Assembly: GCA_017933935.1 (NCBI GenBank)
Contig: JADWQK010002002.1
Coordinates: 2,976,001 to 3,040,000, forward strand
Source: Sesamia nonagrioides
Lineage: Eukaryota > Arthropoda > Insecta > Lepidoptera > Noctuidae
Length of the DNA: 64,000 nucleotides
Direction: 5' to 3'
Shown: in pieces, positions 23,628 through 36,400 of the stretch
Layout: the number at the start of each line of letters is the position of its first letter
Position numbering within the stretch: the stretch's first letter is position 1
Notes under the pieces: generated by a model
The model's database searches: none
Seen by the model: the letters and a program-made list of their open reading frames with translations, nothing else
Told to the model about the DNA's origin: nothing
Made by a program: the position numbers and the translations under genes

Positions 23628-24417
23628 GTGCACTTCATTTTCAGTGCGCTAGTGACTTATCTACCTTAGTTTAATATTTTATCAATGGTATAAGGGCTGT
23701 CAGTTACAATTGAGTTGGCATACAAGTACGGAATCCTACAAACGGGCTCACAAAAGACGGTCATAATTAAAGAAAGAGTTACACATTATGTATATTCCCA
23801 TTATTCTGTAGCTCATTCCCATCACTACATCAACTCAGTAAAAATCTTAACAGAGTGAAGTAGCCCGAAGTACAGCGCCATCTTGTGGGAAATTGAGGTT
23901 CTAATTTATACAAACTAAACGGATTAAGTCCGTTTAGTTTCTATAAATTAGTACTTACCTCTTACCCTTTTTTTCGAAGGTAGAAAAATCCTCATGGACT
24001 TGTAGGGACCTGCGGAATGCCTACGCAGGCAAATCGTCCGGCGGGCGAACCGAACAGCGGCGAGCCACCCCAGTCGGTTCCGGAGACCCAGTATGGTCGT
24101 ACACTTGTAATCCTTCTGATATTTGTATTAGGGAAAAGTAAAAGTAAACCATAGTTTCAGTGCAAGTTGAGTTTCATTCATACCGGGAGTCAACACCCAA
24201 AGACTATCCTCCGCTCGGGGACGCGGAGCGTAGGGGTGTGCTGGCTCATACCGGCTAAAAAACCACCTATGCGTTCGTCATCTACTTTTTCGGGGTCCTA
24301 CCATTTCTACGGTACAAATCGTATCTACACTACTATGTGTAAATAATATGGACAAATTACTAAATTTGTCCATATTATTTTATGCAGAAATAAATTTAAT
24401 TTTGAAGTAACTAAATA

Positions 24418-24893
24418 TGTTCGTTCGTGTGTGGAGTACTGCAGCCACATTTGGGCTGGTGCTGCTAAGTGTCACCTGGCTACTCTGGATTCGGTGGAGA
24501 GGCATGCGAAGAGGCTGATTGGTGACCCTGATTTAACTCGAGATGGTCTCCAAAGCCTAGAGCATAGGCGTAGCCAGCCTTTCGGTGTTCTATAGGATGC
24601 ATTTTGGGGAGTGTGCGAAGGAATTGCATGATTTAATTCCCCCATCTCCGTTCCACCATCGGACGATCCGGACGAAGCGTTTCGTCTCCTGCTTTATACC
24701 GCGTAGGTACATCGCGGGACTGGAACAATTTGTCAGCGGCGGTGTTTCCGTCGGACTACAATTTGAGTGTCTTCAAGGCAAAAGTGAATAGACTCTTAAT
24801 AAACTAGTGCGCTTTACTATCAACGATTGCGTCACTGCTTACCATCAGGCGGGATTGCGGTCAAGTGCTAGTTAATAAATTATAAAAAAAAAA
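24418..24893 (+). mobile_element. CR1-like LINE 3' end, longest copy
   Basis: One frame reads CSHIWAGAAKCHLATLDSVE then AKRLIGDPDLTRDG, typical of the reverse transcriptase C-terminal region. After frame shifts come SRDWNNLSAAVFPSDYNLSV and the family tail with A-run. Confidence 0.8.
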
Positions 24894-25284
24894 AAATGTA
24901 AATTATAGGATCCCAAATCATAATTAAAGATTTGTCCTGCGGAAGCTAAAAATATAAAATACAAGTTGCTCTGTCTTCTTTAGTTTGGTATGCAGGCAAA
25001 GGTTTATAATTCTTGGTTGTTTTATTCTACTGCGTGTTCGATCACTAAGGACAAGATTCTTTGACTGCACTCTCGATTTTGGTAATCAAAATCAGCGTTT
25101 CAAACGAATATAAACTTCATTTTACATAAAATTAATGTTGATATTCATATGAAGCGCTCTTCTTGATCGTTTATGCATCTACGATCATTATTATCATTAG
25201 AATAAGATTCATATTCGTGTGAAATTCTTACTTAGTAACAACAGCTTACAAAAATCTACACATGATCTGTATATCTTTCCCAAG

Positions 25285-25780
25285 TGTTAGGGCATGTACC
25301 CTTCGGTATCCGTGCGCAGTTTCTGGCCTGCCATCGGAAGCGTCCCCAGGTGGCGGATAGGGGAACGGCCCCCAGATATGGGGGTTACCGGTTTACCGGC
25401 GCGGACCAAAACCAGAGTGGAGACCGCTTCGGCGGTCACATGTGCGGCGGGTCGACCACCACTCCAGGTGACGTGACCCGAACTCCGGGTCACCGTCGGG
25501 CAACCCGGTCTCCTCATTGAGAGGAGCTGGGGGCCCCGTTTGCCCTTGGCTGCTGCGTCTTCTCGCACTAGAAGACGTACCTAGTCCGGCGCCTCCTTAT
25601 GGGGGGACCATTGTGGGCCCGCCTTCTGGCGGGAATCGCCGGCGGGGGATTGGTAGACAGGCTCTGCCATTTCCCATGACCCCGCCACTCAGGCGATGAG
25701 GCGATGTGGTTGTGCCGCTGTGGGTTTAGTGGGGTACGGCGGCATTACACAGCGTAAAAAAAAAGAAAAGATAAAAAAGA
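25285..25780 (+). repeat. GC-rich repeat-like island ending in an A-rich tract
   Basis: About 470 bp strikingly GC-rich against AT-rich flanks, followed by A-rich sequence at 25757-25790. Resembles a LINE 3' region of the R1 kind but has no diagnostic coding motif. Confidence 0.4.
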
Positions 25781-25789
25781 AAAGTAAGA

Positions 25790-26514
25790 CATTGTACAAA
25801 GGTTTATCCAATTGAATAACTTGATTACTTCAAATTTCATATTTTGATATGCACCCGTGAACACAACAGAACAAGAAAATTTAATCAATTAAAATTAAAT
25901 CTATATTCTCGCCTAGCTCCATAAAGAATAGAGGTAAGCAAACTAATTTAGGGTTATCACAATTCACGTTTTACAAATCTCCTGTTATTTACATGATTAT
26001 CGCCTTTTACATGCTAACTATTTATTAACATTTCCTGTTGCAGCATATTTCAATAGAATCACTAAAATAACATGCATAATAACTTGGTATTTCGAAAAGT
26101 CGACATTAATTTTACGTGATAGCCCTACAAAAAAAGAAAGATGGATGAAATCCAGGTACTTATTAAACACATTTTGTGGAATTCAACCAATGAATAAAAT
26201 TGAGGCATTTGTCAATACAATTTTGTATATTTTAATTACTTTCAAATCAACTGCACACATGCATTGTAATACTTTCGAGTATGAAGAAAGTATATATACC
26301 TATGTATCAAAAAATTTAACCTATTGGGAAATTAGCTTACATGTGTGACATACCTATTTCATTGAAAATTTATTTTATTTATTTCATTAACATCTGTCTT
26401 TTAGGCGTAAACTACTCGTTGCCTAGCATCGGTTTGTTTACCTCTATTCTTTATCGAATTTGGCAGACATTTAGTTTGGATTACATAAGTTACAATCACG
26501 AGTGTACATGGATA
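25790..26514. other. No gene recognised
   Basis: AT-rich, no supportable feature. Confidence 0.4.
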
Positions 26515-26576
26515 TCCATACTTCCATACTAATATTATAAATGCGAAAGTAACTCTGTCTGTCTGTCTGTCTGTCG

Positions 26577-26610
<34 letters not shown>

Positions 26611-26790
26611 TACGCTTTCCAGCTTAAACCTCTTAACCGATTTTGATGAAATTTGGCACAGACAATCTTTAGACCCTGAGAAAGAACATAGGCTACCTTT
26701 TATCCCGGAAAAATTTGATATTCCCGAGGGAAATCTAAAAAGCGCGATATAACCGAACTCCACGCGGGCGAAGCCGGGGCGGAAAGCTAG
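26515..26790 (+). mobile_element. Helitron H1 with (GTCT)n
   Basis: Starts with a duplicated terminus (TCCATACTTCCATACTAAT) and ends GGAAAGCTAG|T. GTCT tract with one GTCG unit. Confidence 0.82.
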
Positions 26791-27004
26791 TAATATCATA
26801 ATTATCGATACCTTCATTCGAAAATCGGCAACCTCCATATAAGCATTTTTTTCAGGAGATTTACATCACTCGAGGAAAAATCTAAAATACTAATTTTTGA
26901 TAATGTAAACTTCTTTATACCAATTAACTGAAAAACTATAGTGTTTTTGGAAGGTAAACCAAAAAAAAAAAGGTAATCGATTTGCGAATTACGGAAGAAG
27001 AAGA

Positions 27005-27395
27005 AGTTAGGCAGAAGTTACCACCCACCAGACCAAGTCTTGCCACCAAGCGATTCGTCGTGTTCCGGCATGATGTCTGGTGAAGCCGTATGGAGGACGG
27101 GTCTGAGCAGTTGTGTTGCGATGTGTGGCGGGTACGATGCGCCAAATGTTGTTGTGTCGGGAGTTTGGTCGTGGAGAGTCTCCAGAGCAATCTCCCTCTA
27201 GCGCAGCATTGTTTGGTTGTGTTGGTCTTGAGTTTAACATTGCATCACCTTGCTCAACTGCCGTCATCCTTCCTATTCCTTAGTTTTTTAAGTGAATAGG
27301 CTTAATAAACTAGTGCGCTTTACCATCAACGATTGCATTACTGCTTACCATCAGGCGGGATAGCAGTCAAGCATTAGTTTTTAATTATATAAAAA
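27005..27395 (+). repeat. N1 repeat with CR1-like tail
   Basis: Matches 3135-3550 throughout, ending 'catcaggcgggatagcagtc' and poly(A). Confidence 0.7.
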
Positions 27396-27637
27396 AAAAA
27401 TTAAGGTATCGGTATAGACTTCATCAGTAATATCTGATGGGTAATTTAAGAACATATTCACATTCTGGGTCCCAATTCTCGTAATTTAAAACGTTCAACA
27501 TCTAGTCGCAGTCTCATTTCGGCGCCAAACAAAAAAAAAAATTGTCAACAGGTTGGGAAATTAAACTGCACGTTCTTAAAATTAGTAGAATTAGCCTCTG
27601 ATCTCTGATTCAATCTGTAAAAAAAAGCTTCTAATCT

Positions 27638-27937
27638 ATCATCATCATCAACCTTTTTATCGTCCCACTTCTGGGAACTGACAGGTCTCCTCTCATACAG
27701 AGAAGGATTGAGCGTAATCACCGCGCTTGCTCAATGCGGGTTGGCGATTTCAGACTTCAAGTCCAGGTTTCCTCAAGATGTTTTCCTTCACCGTCAGTCA
27801 TTGGTGTCCAAGATATACTTACTTAGAAAGTACATAAAACTTTGGAAAAGTTACATTGGTACTTGCCTGACCTGGAATTGAACCCCCGCACTCATACATG
27901 ATAGGCTGATATTTTAACCACTAGGCCACCACGACTT
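27638..27937 (-). repeat. SINE family B, full length
   Basis: (ATC)n at left, tRNA-like head at right with complements of GGTTCAATTCC and GTGGCCTAGTGGTTA. Confidence 0.82.
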
Positions 27938-27960
27938 TTTGCGTTTCGTTTTCTTCTAAT

Positions 27961-28361
27961 GTATACTAATATATAAAGCTGAAGAGTTTGTTTGTTTGTT
28001 TGAACGCGCTAATCTCAGGAACTATAGGTCTGATTTAAAAAATTCTTTCAAAGATTTGCTTTGAATAGCCCATTAATCTATGAAGGCTTTAGGCTATATA
28101 ACATCACGCTGCGACCAAAAGGAACGGAGCATAACTAACTCCACGCGAACGAAGTCGCTGGCGGCCACTAGTTGAAAAAGAAGTCCGAAATGGCTATGCT
28201 TATTTTATTTCCTCTATTATTTCTGTACGGTCTAGGGAAACCCATAAAATGATATAAGTACATTAATCCAGGAAGGCTTAAGTCTATAAAACATCACGCG
28301 GCGACCAATAGGATCGGAGCATAACTAACTTCGCGCGAATGAAGTCGCTGGCGGCCGCTAG
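27961..28361 (+). mobile_element. Composite of two Helitron H2 3' ends
   Basis: First H2 ends CTAG at 28168-28171; ~80 bp of sequence shared with 19260-19337 follows, then a second H2 3' part ending CTAG at 28358-28361. Confidence 0.7.
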
Positions 28362-28759
28362 TTTCCCCATACTTTGAAAAGTTTTTGATTTTGTTATTGG
28401 CATCACGGTGGCGATGAGACTGCCGAATCTAGTATTAACTTTTTAAATTACGAGTCTTGGGCTTCTGATTTCATGATTCACATCGCAATAAAGGCCACTC
28501 ATATTGCAAAAATATGTGACATCCCACTGGCAACAAAAATATCATAGAGTACCTAATATCCCCAAAATTTGTATCCATCTCTCTCTCAAATCGGGTGTCG
28601 AATTATGTAGGCAACTTTAGAGTCTGTTGATAGAATTAAGCACTGTCTTTCTCAGTCTTTCAAATTAAACTTTCCAACCTACTTATATTGTTTTCGCCAA
28701 CGAACATGAAAAAGGCACATCACGTTAGTTGACCTGCCCAGCAGTGGCGAAGGGTTAAT

Positions 28760-29549
28760 GGACGGAGGCACTCCGCACACCAGCTGCCGGCCACCGGACG
28801 ATTGAAGCGATTCGTCCGGTGTTGGAGGGATGGGTTGGGCGCCAGCAGGGCAGCCTTACCTACCGCCTGGTGCAGGTACTGACCGGACATGGGTGCTTCG
28901 GTCACTACCTGCACCGTGTCGCCCGTCGGGAGGAGTCGCCGCGGTGTCAGCACTGCGACTCCCTCGACGACACGGCCGAGCACACCTTGGTGGAGTGCCC
29001 GGCCTGGCGAAACGAGCGCCGCGACCTCGTGGCGGCGCTCGGAGGCGGACGCCTCTCCCTGGCAACCATGGTTCGAGCCATGGTTGAAAGGGAGAGTGCA
29101 TGGGAGGCTGCCGCCTCCTTCTGTGTCCCGACCGTCCTCTTGCAGAAGGAGGCAGCGGAGAGGGAGCGGGAAGAAGATAGTCTTGCCGCTCCCCTGCGGC
29201 GTAGACGGGCGGGGCGAAGAAGGCGGGGGACGAACCCCCGTCTCCTTAGCCCCCGAGTGTGACCAGCGTGTGTGGGTAGCTCCCGCACGCGCATTGCACC
29301 GGTCACCACGTCTGAGGATTACTCTGTACCCAGGTAATCCTCCCTTGGCGCGGAAACCGGCCTAAAAGGCCGGTAAGCCCTGAGAGTGGCACGGTGTTAG
29401 GTCTTCGGGCTGAACCCGTGACACTCTCAACGCAGGGCTCGAAGGGAACCGAGTGTTTTTAGTGGGTATTCCCGACTCCGGCCGGGCGAGTCCCACACAC
29501 GCTTGTCGCCTAGCTAGCGGCAGGTACGGTGCGTAACGCATTTACACTA
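28760..29549 (+). mobile_element. R1-clade LINE 3' end with target duplication
   Basis: Frame 28819-29262 encodes YRLVQVLTGHGCFGHYLHR and a CX2CX(n)HX4C-like knuckle (CQHCDSLDDTAEHTLVECPAW), the hallmark C-terminus of R1 elements. A GC-rich 3' UTR follows. AAGGGTTAAT flanks it (28750-28759, 29550-29559). 5' truncated. Confidence 0.85.
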
Positions 29550-29879
29550 AAGGGTTAATTTATGACAAAGATAAGCTGGAGCAAAAAAGTCTTAAATTGC
29601 CGGGCGTGGCGCACGTAGAAGTAGATATGGACAATTAATAACGTGTCCTTCATGCCCTGTCAGCTGCATACTTGCTCTATATCCAAGGCGAGGGGCGTTT
29701 AATGACGCGGAATCTAGCCGGTTCAGTTTCGCTGCATCAAGGCAAACACCAATGTCCACTGGTTCCATTCCATCTACATACCAACTTAAGGTAGTGCTAT
29801 CTTTGTAATTTTTATTTGTGTCTATTTACATAATATATCATTACGCCTACTTACCCCGAGGGGTTAAACAGAGGTGCAC

Positions 29880-30270
29880 CTGTTAATAGTACGAGCCAAA
29901 TTCGCCAAGGGAGGGGGGGAGGGGAGCCGACATATAATTGACGACGTCAGCGATGGGGTCGTCACCATCTTGGTGTGGTGGTAAAAGTAGTCCATGTCGT
30001 AGGTAAAGTTTTGAATCAAAGCACAAAGTATAAATATACCCTCCAATCTTTACAATAACAATTTAAATAGTTATACACAACAAATATATACATAACAATA
30101 ACAAATTAAGCACCGACAGTTTCGCCCCCGAGAAGTGCCCTAGTCCGCGCCTCAAAGCGAAGTCACCGTTCGACCAACCCCACTTTTCGAAACATCTCTT
30201 TCTACGTGCCGCCATTGCAAAATAACGTCACAGCGTTTGTCCCACTACTACATAAACCAACAACAACTAC
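29880..30270 (+). repeat. Repeat family N5
   Basis: Matches 50345-50625 in reverse ('cgaagtcaccgttcgac', 'ataacgtcacagcgtttg', 'ccctccaatctt'). A short piece recurs at 45184-45240. Unclassified. Confidence 0.55.
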
Positions 30271-30279
30271 CAACCAGTT

Positions 30280-31680
30280 TAAACTGAAATCTTACGACAA
30301 TTAACTATTTATTTTTCTTCAAGTCTACTCAATCGAAAGACTAAGTCAATTAATAAAATGCCTAGTGTAAATAACTAAGTAATAATAATATAATAATAAA
30401 TTGTTTCTCTTGTCAGCTTTGTACATACGTAATTTTTATAAAAAAAATTCTTAATTCTAAATACCATTGATGTATAATTTACCTGAACTAGGTAGAACCT
30501 GTGCTTCAGGCGTAAAAGTGCTTAATAAAAATTTTAATTTTCCATTAAATTAACAATAAAAGGTATTGAATTTATTTTTATATTGCAAGATTTACAATAT
30601 TATCTCATATTTAAAACATTAACATAATTTAAAAAGATTAATTAGAATGTTATGTACAAGTCTATAAAGTAGGAATGGAAATAATTAAAGGGCATCAAAA
30701 AATTCATCCGCATCGCTATTAACAGGAAACGTGCCCAAAAGGCATTAGCCACATTGTATGGCGATGCCGATTCTTTGGCCAAAAAATAGCCCAGCCCTCT
30801 GGTCACGTGAAGAGTCGACTAAGCGCTGGGCGATGTCTCGAAATATTAGGTGTGCACTCTAAGGGTGTCGACACATGACCGTAATGCCTTAGAAGGTTCT
30901 AAGGCATTACGGTCATTCCGTCTGGTCTCCTCCCATTAGATTCTAAAACAGCTGACACGACGGATAACATCATTAATGCCGGCGTGCCGTGCTATCCGGC
31001 CTGCGCTTTTACTGCAGCATAAGCCATAGTGTCCGAAGCAGTCGACACCTTCACTGGCAGCTAAGAGATGACCATTTCCACTGACGGCCCCCGTCAACGA
31101 GCATGACGCGCGTGTTAGGATAGCAGAGTGTGGGTAATTAAATAATATTAAAGCAAACATTATAGGAGAAACATTATGTACATAGTTACTTATAACATTA
31201 CTTACTGGACATATTTAGAATCATCAGCAATATCAGCAATATAAATTACATAAGACCAGGCACATAAGAATTATGTGCCTCTAACGAATATTCAGAATAC
31301 TTAACTGGTAGTATGCTCGGTCCGACGGCTCGATGAAGACTCCCTACTAAGGGACGAGTCACCGTATTTATAGGAAATGCCACTCTCAGAGTACCATCGA
31401 GCCGTTTTTATAATTTTATAAAGGTTATTCTACCCTCGGAATCGACTAAACTTAAGCAATCCACAATTCAATACTTTTATTAGGATTATGACTCGTTATA
31501 GATATAACACGCGCATCAGCCCCACTTAGCTCAACCATTTTGAAGGGAACCACATGACCCAATAACACGCGCCATCATCAGCAAGACATTTGAGTGAGCA
31601 TGACAAACTCTCAACTGCCATGCTCGTAATGTCAAACCAGTTATATAAAAAAAAACAAACCATAGTCCATGGTGCCTCAC
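30280..31680. other. No gene recognised
   Basis: AT-rich to 30700. Contains a near-perfect 20-bp-arm palindrome at 30875-30916. No supportable coding frame. Confidence 0.4.
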
Positions 31681-31682
31681 AT

Positions 31683-31880
31683 TCACAAACTTGAAAGAGA
31701 CTCATTGAGGAGTGGCTAAAGAGGCGGCACGGCGCCCTCATCTTCCGCCTGACAAAGTTGTTTCGAGAGGTTCCTGTTCCGAATAAGGCGGGAGCAAACG
31801 CCAAGGAAAGCGTCACCATTGTATGGATCGCTCTAAGGACACGGTGGAGGTCTGCTGAGGTCTGCTGATGTCTGCTGAGG
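31683..31880 (+). mobile_element. Degenerate R1-like LINE fragment
   Basis: Matches 59365-59520 ('gaggagtggct(a)agaggcg', 'acacggtggaggtctgc') with an internal deletion, then a three-fold ~10-bp repeat GGTCTGCTGA. Confidence 0.6.
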
Positions 31881-32622
31881 TTTTCTCGGTATTCGGTATT
31901 AGTGGTCCACCGCCTATGTCAACGATGGTAGATCTGTAGCAGCTATCAGCAAATCTTCCACTTTGCTCACGGATTAATCTGTATACCACGAGTGAGTCAA
32001 TAACAACCAACAATAAGAGAGGAAAAGGCCAAAGCGGATAGCAGAGGAGTGAACACGAACTACCAACGCGTTCTTTCCACATTTCCTTATTTTTTCATTT
32101 AGGTATATGTTTTAAGCAATATGATTATCTTAATATCGTGGGAGGCTGCCAAAAAATAAAACAAATGAGTATATTTTCAAATACTTTAGAAATAAATACG
32201 TGTGGGCAATTAAAAAAAACAGTATAATAGTATGTATTATGACTTGATGATTACCGCGTCACAGCTACAAAACAGTACAATCTACAATGACAATCTAACC
32301 CTAAAAAGGACCAGAAAAGGAGAGGTGAAGAATCTCATTTGTTTTTAAAACTGCTTCTAACATCAGCATTTCAGACAGCATGTGAAGCTACCCGTAACTG
32401 TCAAATAAATATTTCCAATCAACCTTGAACCTTTACTCTTTAGCGACAAAGTTGAAAATTTAATGAAAAAACAGTTACAGATTGTAGTAGCTTGATGTTC
32501 TGTACTCTATACGTAGCTACACAAACATACTCTAGATTTGAGTGCTCAAGAGTCGAGGATAAGTTCTAAAGAATTTTTAAATTACGACAACAACTTGAGA
32601 GTTTCCTCACTGATTCAGCAAC

Positions 32623-33212
32623 CGTTCTCCTAAGACCGATTCGCCATTGGACTGTTTGTCGGTAGGATGATTCATTTATTTCCGTTTTCCCCAGCAGGGT
32701 GTTTCACTTATGGACATTTCGCCGACAGAACCTTTCATATGCGTCACTTTCGACGACAGCCCTTTTCAGCTACTAAGTGTTTCACCGACATGACGTTTCG
32801 TTTTCTGGCGCTTCGCCGGCCGCTACCGCGGCACGCTCACTTCGCTCGGTCGGCTCGCGCGCTGTTTTGGTCACAGTTCTAACCTAACCTAACCTATGGG
32901 TGGACAAACGATTACTGACGTGTCATTTTACGTTTCGTCGTGAACTCAAACCTATAACTTTTTTTGTCTTAAGATTGACGGCGAATTCTCCGTCGCGTCG
33001 TCGATGAAAAGGTCTGTAGTTAAAAGAGTTATAGGTTTAACATCATGTCGGTGAAACACTTAGTAGCTGAAAAGGGCTGTCGTCGAAAGTGACGCATATG
33101 AAAGGTTCTGTCGGCGAAATGTCCATAGGTGAAACACCCTGCTGGGGAAACGGAAATAAATGAATCATCCTATCGACGAACAGTCCAATGTCGAATCGGT
33201 CTTAGGAGAACG
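32623..33212. repeat. Long inverted repeat, ~170-bp arms around a 251-bp loop
   Basis: 32623-32792 pairs with 33044-33212 with few differences. Arms are studded with TTTCxxCGAC-like words. The loop contains three CCTAA units. The right arm ends ~97 bp beyond gene A's stop. Confidence 0.85.
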
Positions 33213-33259
33213 ATTGCCGGGCCTTCCTCACTTCCCTGCTTTTACCGACAATGCTGTGT

Positions 33260-33265
33260 TTTATT
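33260..33265 (-). promoter_or_regulatory. Probable polyadenylation signal of gene A
   Basis: AATAAA on the minus strand, about 45 nt after the TGA stop. The first such hexamer downstream, so the 3' UTR is probably short. Confidence 0.6.
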
Positions 33266-33308
33266 CATCAGACTATACAGTAATATCAGTAAAAAACGCA
33301 ATGATGAT

Positions 33309-33479
33309 TCACTTATCCAGTGCTGTTACTGTCATTGGCTTTATTTTCAGTTTTTCGGCGAGAGCAGCGCTGATCTTAATCTGTTTCGCGGCATACCACA
33401 CTGTACCTCTTTTTTCAGATTCACAAGCTGCCTTCCTCTCTTTGTCTCCTGGAGCTAACACATGAAGACACGGATCAGT
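33309..33479 (-). CDS. Gene A coding exon 8 and stop
   Basis: 56 codons plus TGA. It contains LAPGDKER (the family's PG-E/D lid element) and ends KPMTVTALDK. Acceptor TATTTCCAG. Confidence 0.92.
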   Translation of the reverse strand, partial: TDPCLHVLAPGDKERKAACESEKRGTVWYAAKQIKISAALAEKLKIKPMTVTALDK

Positions 33480-36400
33480 CTGGAAATAAAAACGGACGTT
33501 AGTCCTGGAAGGATCAGGCAAAGTTATATTGTAATCACTGTCTATGCATATCTCACCAGTTACGTACTATCCAAAGCCTAAAATTCAGTCATCAGATGGG
33601 TCGAAATAGAAAAGCTTACTAAAACGTTGAATACCTACATTGTAACATTGTATCTACCAACTCGCACTGGGACAGCGTGGTAGATTACACCCTCTCACCG
33701 AGAGGAGGCCTGTATCCCAACAATGGGAACATTATAGGCTAATTAAGTAATAAATATATATATATATATATTTGTATGTATGTATGTGATTCATTTTTAT
33801 AGGTTACGCTAATTGAAATTATTTGCATTATTTATTTAACGAACCGTGTATATAACGCCTGACAGAATGTAATTAGCAATCAATAGTAGTTTAACGTGTT
33901 GCGAATGAATTTTGTGCTGGGAAAATGGTGTTAAGTTAATGGTATTTAGGGGAACCGAAGCTTTTTAAGTCCAATTATGGATAGGGTTATGATGACGTAC
34001 AATTACCCGAACTTTATTATGAAAGACTGCATGGTTGACGTTTGTCTGGCATGCCACAGTCGACACTCATGGCCCTGGTTAATTCCCCCGACCGGTGGCA
34101 TCCTCGGATGGTAATTCTCCAGGTAGTCTAATCTAGCTAAAGAATACTGGCATAGACACAACCGTATAGATTGTCTATGGGGATCTTGCTTAAAAAACCC
34201 TTGCCTTGTGGAACCGAAAGTGCTGTATCCTTACTACATCATGTATCATTGCTACATCGAAAGGGTGTTGGTGCCCATTAGAACTCTTTTCTCTAAACAT
34301 TCAATTTACCGAGTATTTAGAGAAAAGTAATTATTACTATAATTAGTGGGTTAAAAAATAACAACACATCAGGTTTTCTCGAATTCTATTAATTTTCGCC
34401 TAGGCTTTGTGGTACTTAATTGTTGAAAATGTGTCAAGATGTCCTGTCCTGGAATAAATATGGTAAATTACAATTCAAAATTAATTTATAGTTGTTTAAT
34501 ACTCTCAATGAACCTAGTAATGGAACCCACAAAATAATATTTAGCCTATAATGTACATGTGTATGTGCCTCCTAGGACACAGACATCCTCCTGGTGAAAA
34601 GGAGTGGGCCGTAATCTAATACGCGGGCCGAGAGCGGTTTGGTAGATAAATAAATAAATAAATATATACGGACAAGTCACACAGATTGAGCTAGCCCCAA
34701 AGTAAGTTCGAGACTTGTGTTATGGGATACTAACTCAACGATACTATATTTATAATATATACATATATAGATAGATAAACATCCAAGACCCAGGCCAATC
34801 AGGAAAAGATCGTTTTCTATCATGACCTGGCCGGGGATCGAACCCGGGGCCTCCACGTCACAGGCAGGCGTGTTAACCGCTGCGCCACGGAGGACGACGC
34901 AGATATTACATGTCTTCGATGTTTTGACTGTAATAGATACCAGTTTCCTCACATTGCTTTCCTTCGCCACGGTGACAAATCAGTGCATTCAAATTGCTTT
35001 CTAACCCATAAATGATTGTAGCAGGAGTTTCTCTGCATAATTAGATTTCAAGGAAATGTAAGAATAAGAATGAAAATAATCACACACCGGTTTCAATTTT
35101 CGCCAATACTTTATGCAGTCGGTGAGGCGGTCTTCAAACCCAGGGGCGAAATTTCCGGGGTTCAATGCAACGTAACATTGTCCCAGGTTAGCCGGCCGGC
35201 CTGATCCTTCGTGTGACCAGCTTCGTATGTGATGGCCGTAGCAAGCGCCTGTTTAATTTGTATGAATAATGAGTTAAAAAGTTCAAGCGTTTTGTGGCTT
35301 AAACTTAACAACACTATTGTTAAGTTTCGTCATTTGCCACCGATTGCCAAGACGACCTTGGCAATCGGTGGCCTCAAAGGGCCTCACTACACCTCTGCCC
35401 CGAAAATAATTATGTGAAACAGCTTAACGAATTTCGCTAAAAACATGCAGGCGGTACCTACATCTGTGTCGCGGCGTCCAGCCTTTTTTTTATCCGGGGT
35501 GGGAATCCTCAATGGATGTCCGCCGCCCTGGGGTGGGCGACGGGGTCTGTCAGACTCTTACTGACTAAAACCACCCCGGTGTCTCGGTGTGTCTTCTATC
35601 ACGAGCATGCGTGGGGCCGCGGGAGTCTAAATTCTTCCACAGCGCGGCGTCCAGCCTCCTTCAACTAACTGACTGGCTGGATGACGGACAGACTTTTTAA
35701 CTAATGACATATTGACGGGACTTTACTTGAAACTACGAAAAGAGAAGGGGTCGACTTTTCTATAAATGAGATAAAAAAAATGAGATTTCCTATAATATGA
35801 GAGCCAGTTGGATTGTTGCAATTATAGCAAAATATCATTATAGAGTAACTAGATACAGTGCAAGTCTATTTCAGACACATTAGTTTCTTTTTTCTGTAAA
35901 TACAACACTAATTTAAAGAAAAGAGTTTTACTTTATAAAGTTGTCGTCTGCCACAGATAAAAAACAAACGAGGCACTTTTGTAGCAGATCAGCGGATATA
36001 GATGAAATAGAATCATAAGTAATTAAGTTAACCGGCACTTTCAATTCTGTTTCGCTTATTGAAAAACAGACAAGTCATACTGAAATTACTGCGGTTTCAC
36101 TGCTGTGGTTTTGCAACGGGTATATGATAGCCGCCAAGTTAAATTATGGCTTTTGTTTCACAATTTTCACTACCAAATCCATCAAGAATCCATTTTTCTT
36201 TCAGTAGAATCAGACAGCCTACTGCTGCTTTGGCTTGATAAATGACGACCAGTTTGGCTCTTTTTTTCTGTATGATTATTTTTATCGTACTTGTTCTACA
36301 TTTGCACTTGGTTTTATTTAAGTCGTTTTCTCATACTAGGAATTGCTACTGTATCGTGGGTGCGTTTACAAAAATTTAAACTCATGTGGAGGCATGAGGA

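Larger units (their letters stand above)
22380..23690 (+). repeat. Repeat family N4 interrupted by a ~970-bp insertion
   Basis: Flanks 22380-22653 and 23628-23690 match the uninterrupted copy at 55688-55995 ('atgtgccgatcggagca', 'cattttcagtgcgctagtga'). Confidence 0.7.

Noticed and set aside
25287..25568. Open frame of 93 codons on the minus strand in the GC-rich island
   Set aside because: GC-rich sequence yields long open frames in several phases; no recognisable domain and overlapping frames on both strands.
32881..32897. Three CCTAA units as a telomere or interstitial telomeric array
   Set aside because: Only three units inside the loop of a long inverted repeat; far too short for a telomeric array.
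1..33000. Additional Ldh_2 gene copies outside the two described
   Set aside because: No further matches to the diagnostic exon segments (SHGLNR, LGTNP, GYKG, APGFEDR) were found on reading either strand.
35100..35240. Alternative reading of gene A exon 7 as SYEAGHTKDQAG...
   Set aside because: Out of phase with exon 6 and unlike gene B; the in-phase reading GHHIRSW...LGQCYVALNP matches the paralogue.
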